Made by a program: the position numbers and the translations under genes | Notes under the pieces: model-generated | What the model was told of the DNA's origin: nothing | The model's input: only the letters and a program-made list of their open reading frames with translations | The model's database searches: none | Shown here: positions 63,940 through 64,000 of the stretch, piece by piece | How the letters are laid out: each line of letters starts with the position of its first letter | Position numbering within the stretch: position 1 is the stretch's first letter | DNA from: Linanthus parryae | Lineage: Eukaryota > Streptophyta > Magnoliopsida > Ericales > Polemoniaceae | Assembly (NCBI GenBank): GCA_023055425.1 | Contig: JALGPY010000003.1 | Location: 22,503,001-22,567,000, forward strand | Direction of reading: 5' to 3' | Length of the DNA stretch: 64,000 nt

Positions 63940-64000
63940 ATGGCGCCGCTGAGGTCATCCGTAAGAAGAAGGAACACAAAGGAGAGCAATTCCTCCACCA
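63940..64000 (+). CDS. Start of a gene cut by the window end
   Basis: The ATG opens MAPLRSSVRRRNTKESNSST and continues past the window. The basic start could suit a nuclear protein. It is preceded by a TATA box, a 5' UTR-like stretch rich in CAA/AAC and the same repeat found upstream of the 47126 gene, so the two genes may be paralogous units. Too little sequence to assign a family. Confidence 0.4.
   Translation, partial: MAPLRSSVRRRNTKESNSST

Overview
The window is plant nuclear DNA, probably from a eudicot with a repeat-rich genome. The evidence is spliceosomal-type genes, plant-specific LTR retrotransposon lineages (Copia, a chromodomain Gypsy, a Tat-type Gypsy with dual RNase H), hAT and Stowaway MITEs, Helitrons, L1-type LINE remnants and AT-rich spacers. 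I cannot name the species. No rRNA, CRISPR array or bacterial operon is present.

Layout. 1-5168: a rearranged Copia element (Copia-A). It has a partial 5' LTR, a block resembling exon 1 of a TIFY/GATA (ZML-like) gene inside the leader, a decayed RT/RNase H and a complete 3' LTR. 6105-7138: LTR and leader of a related Copia-B, cut by a 2.55 kb Gypsy 3' LTR (7139-9689, minus) with decayed chromodomain sequence behind it. 10040-13685: mostly unassigned. 13686-20239: a complete minus-strand Copia-C with 936-bp LTRs about 98.7% identical, a CGTTT target duplication and a broken polyprotein. 20240-26400: LINE remnants, a hAT MITE with 8-bp duplications and a 5'-truncated Copia-D with its 3' LTR. 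26640-45979: a tandem segmental duplication with a period near 10.6-10.9 kb, carrying four copies of one promoter-like sequence, a degenerate gene related to plant Ulp1-associated/transposon-derived proteins, three RNase H-like remnants, a PB1-like exon, a short Helitron and MITEs. 45980-64000: sequence starting at a Helitron 3' end, with a small lysine/acid-rich gene (47126-47566), repeats and the start of another gene (63940). A very young 15.66 kb Tat-type Gypsy (47778-63438, TSD AGAAT) is inserted downstream of the small gene.

The two most informative points are these. First, Copia-A, -B and -C have no tRNA-type primer site after the 5' LTR. They carry a 14-15 nt sequence complementary to a segment of their own LTR, and the pairing is kept by compensating changes between the three elements, which suggests self-priming or a conserved U5-PBS fold. 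Second, the Tat element carries, antisense to gag-pol, a seven-exon gene whose reading frame stays open across every junction I checked (about 1,333 aa, plant mobile domain plus acidic region plus coiled coil). It has its own TATA box beside the 3' LTR and converges on pol across a 1.3 kb tandem-repeat array. All family names come from motif reading; no searches were run.
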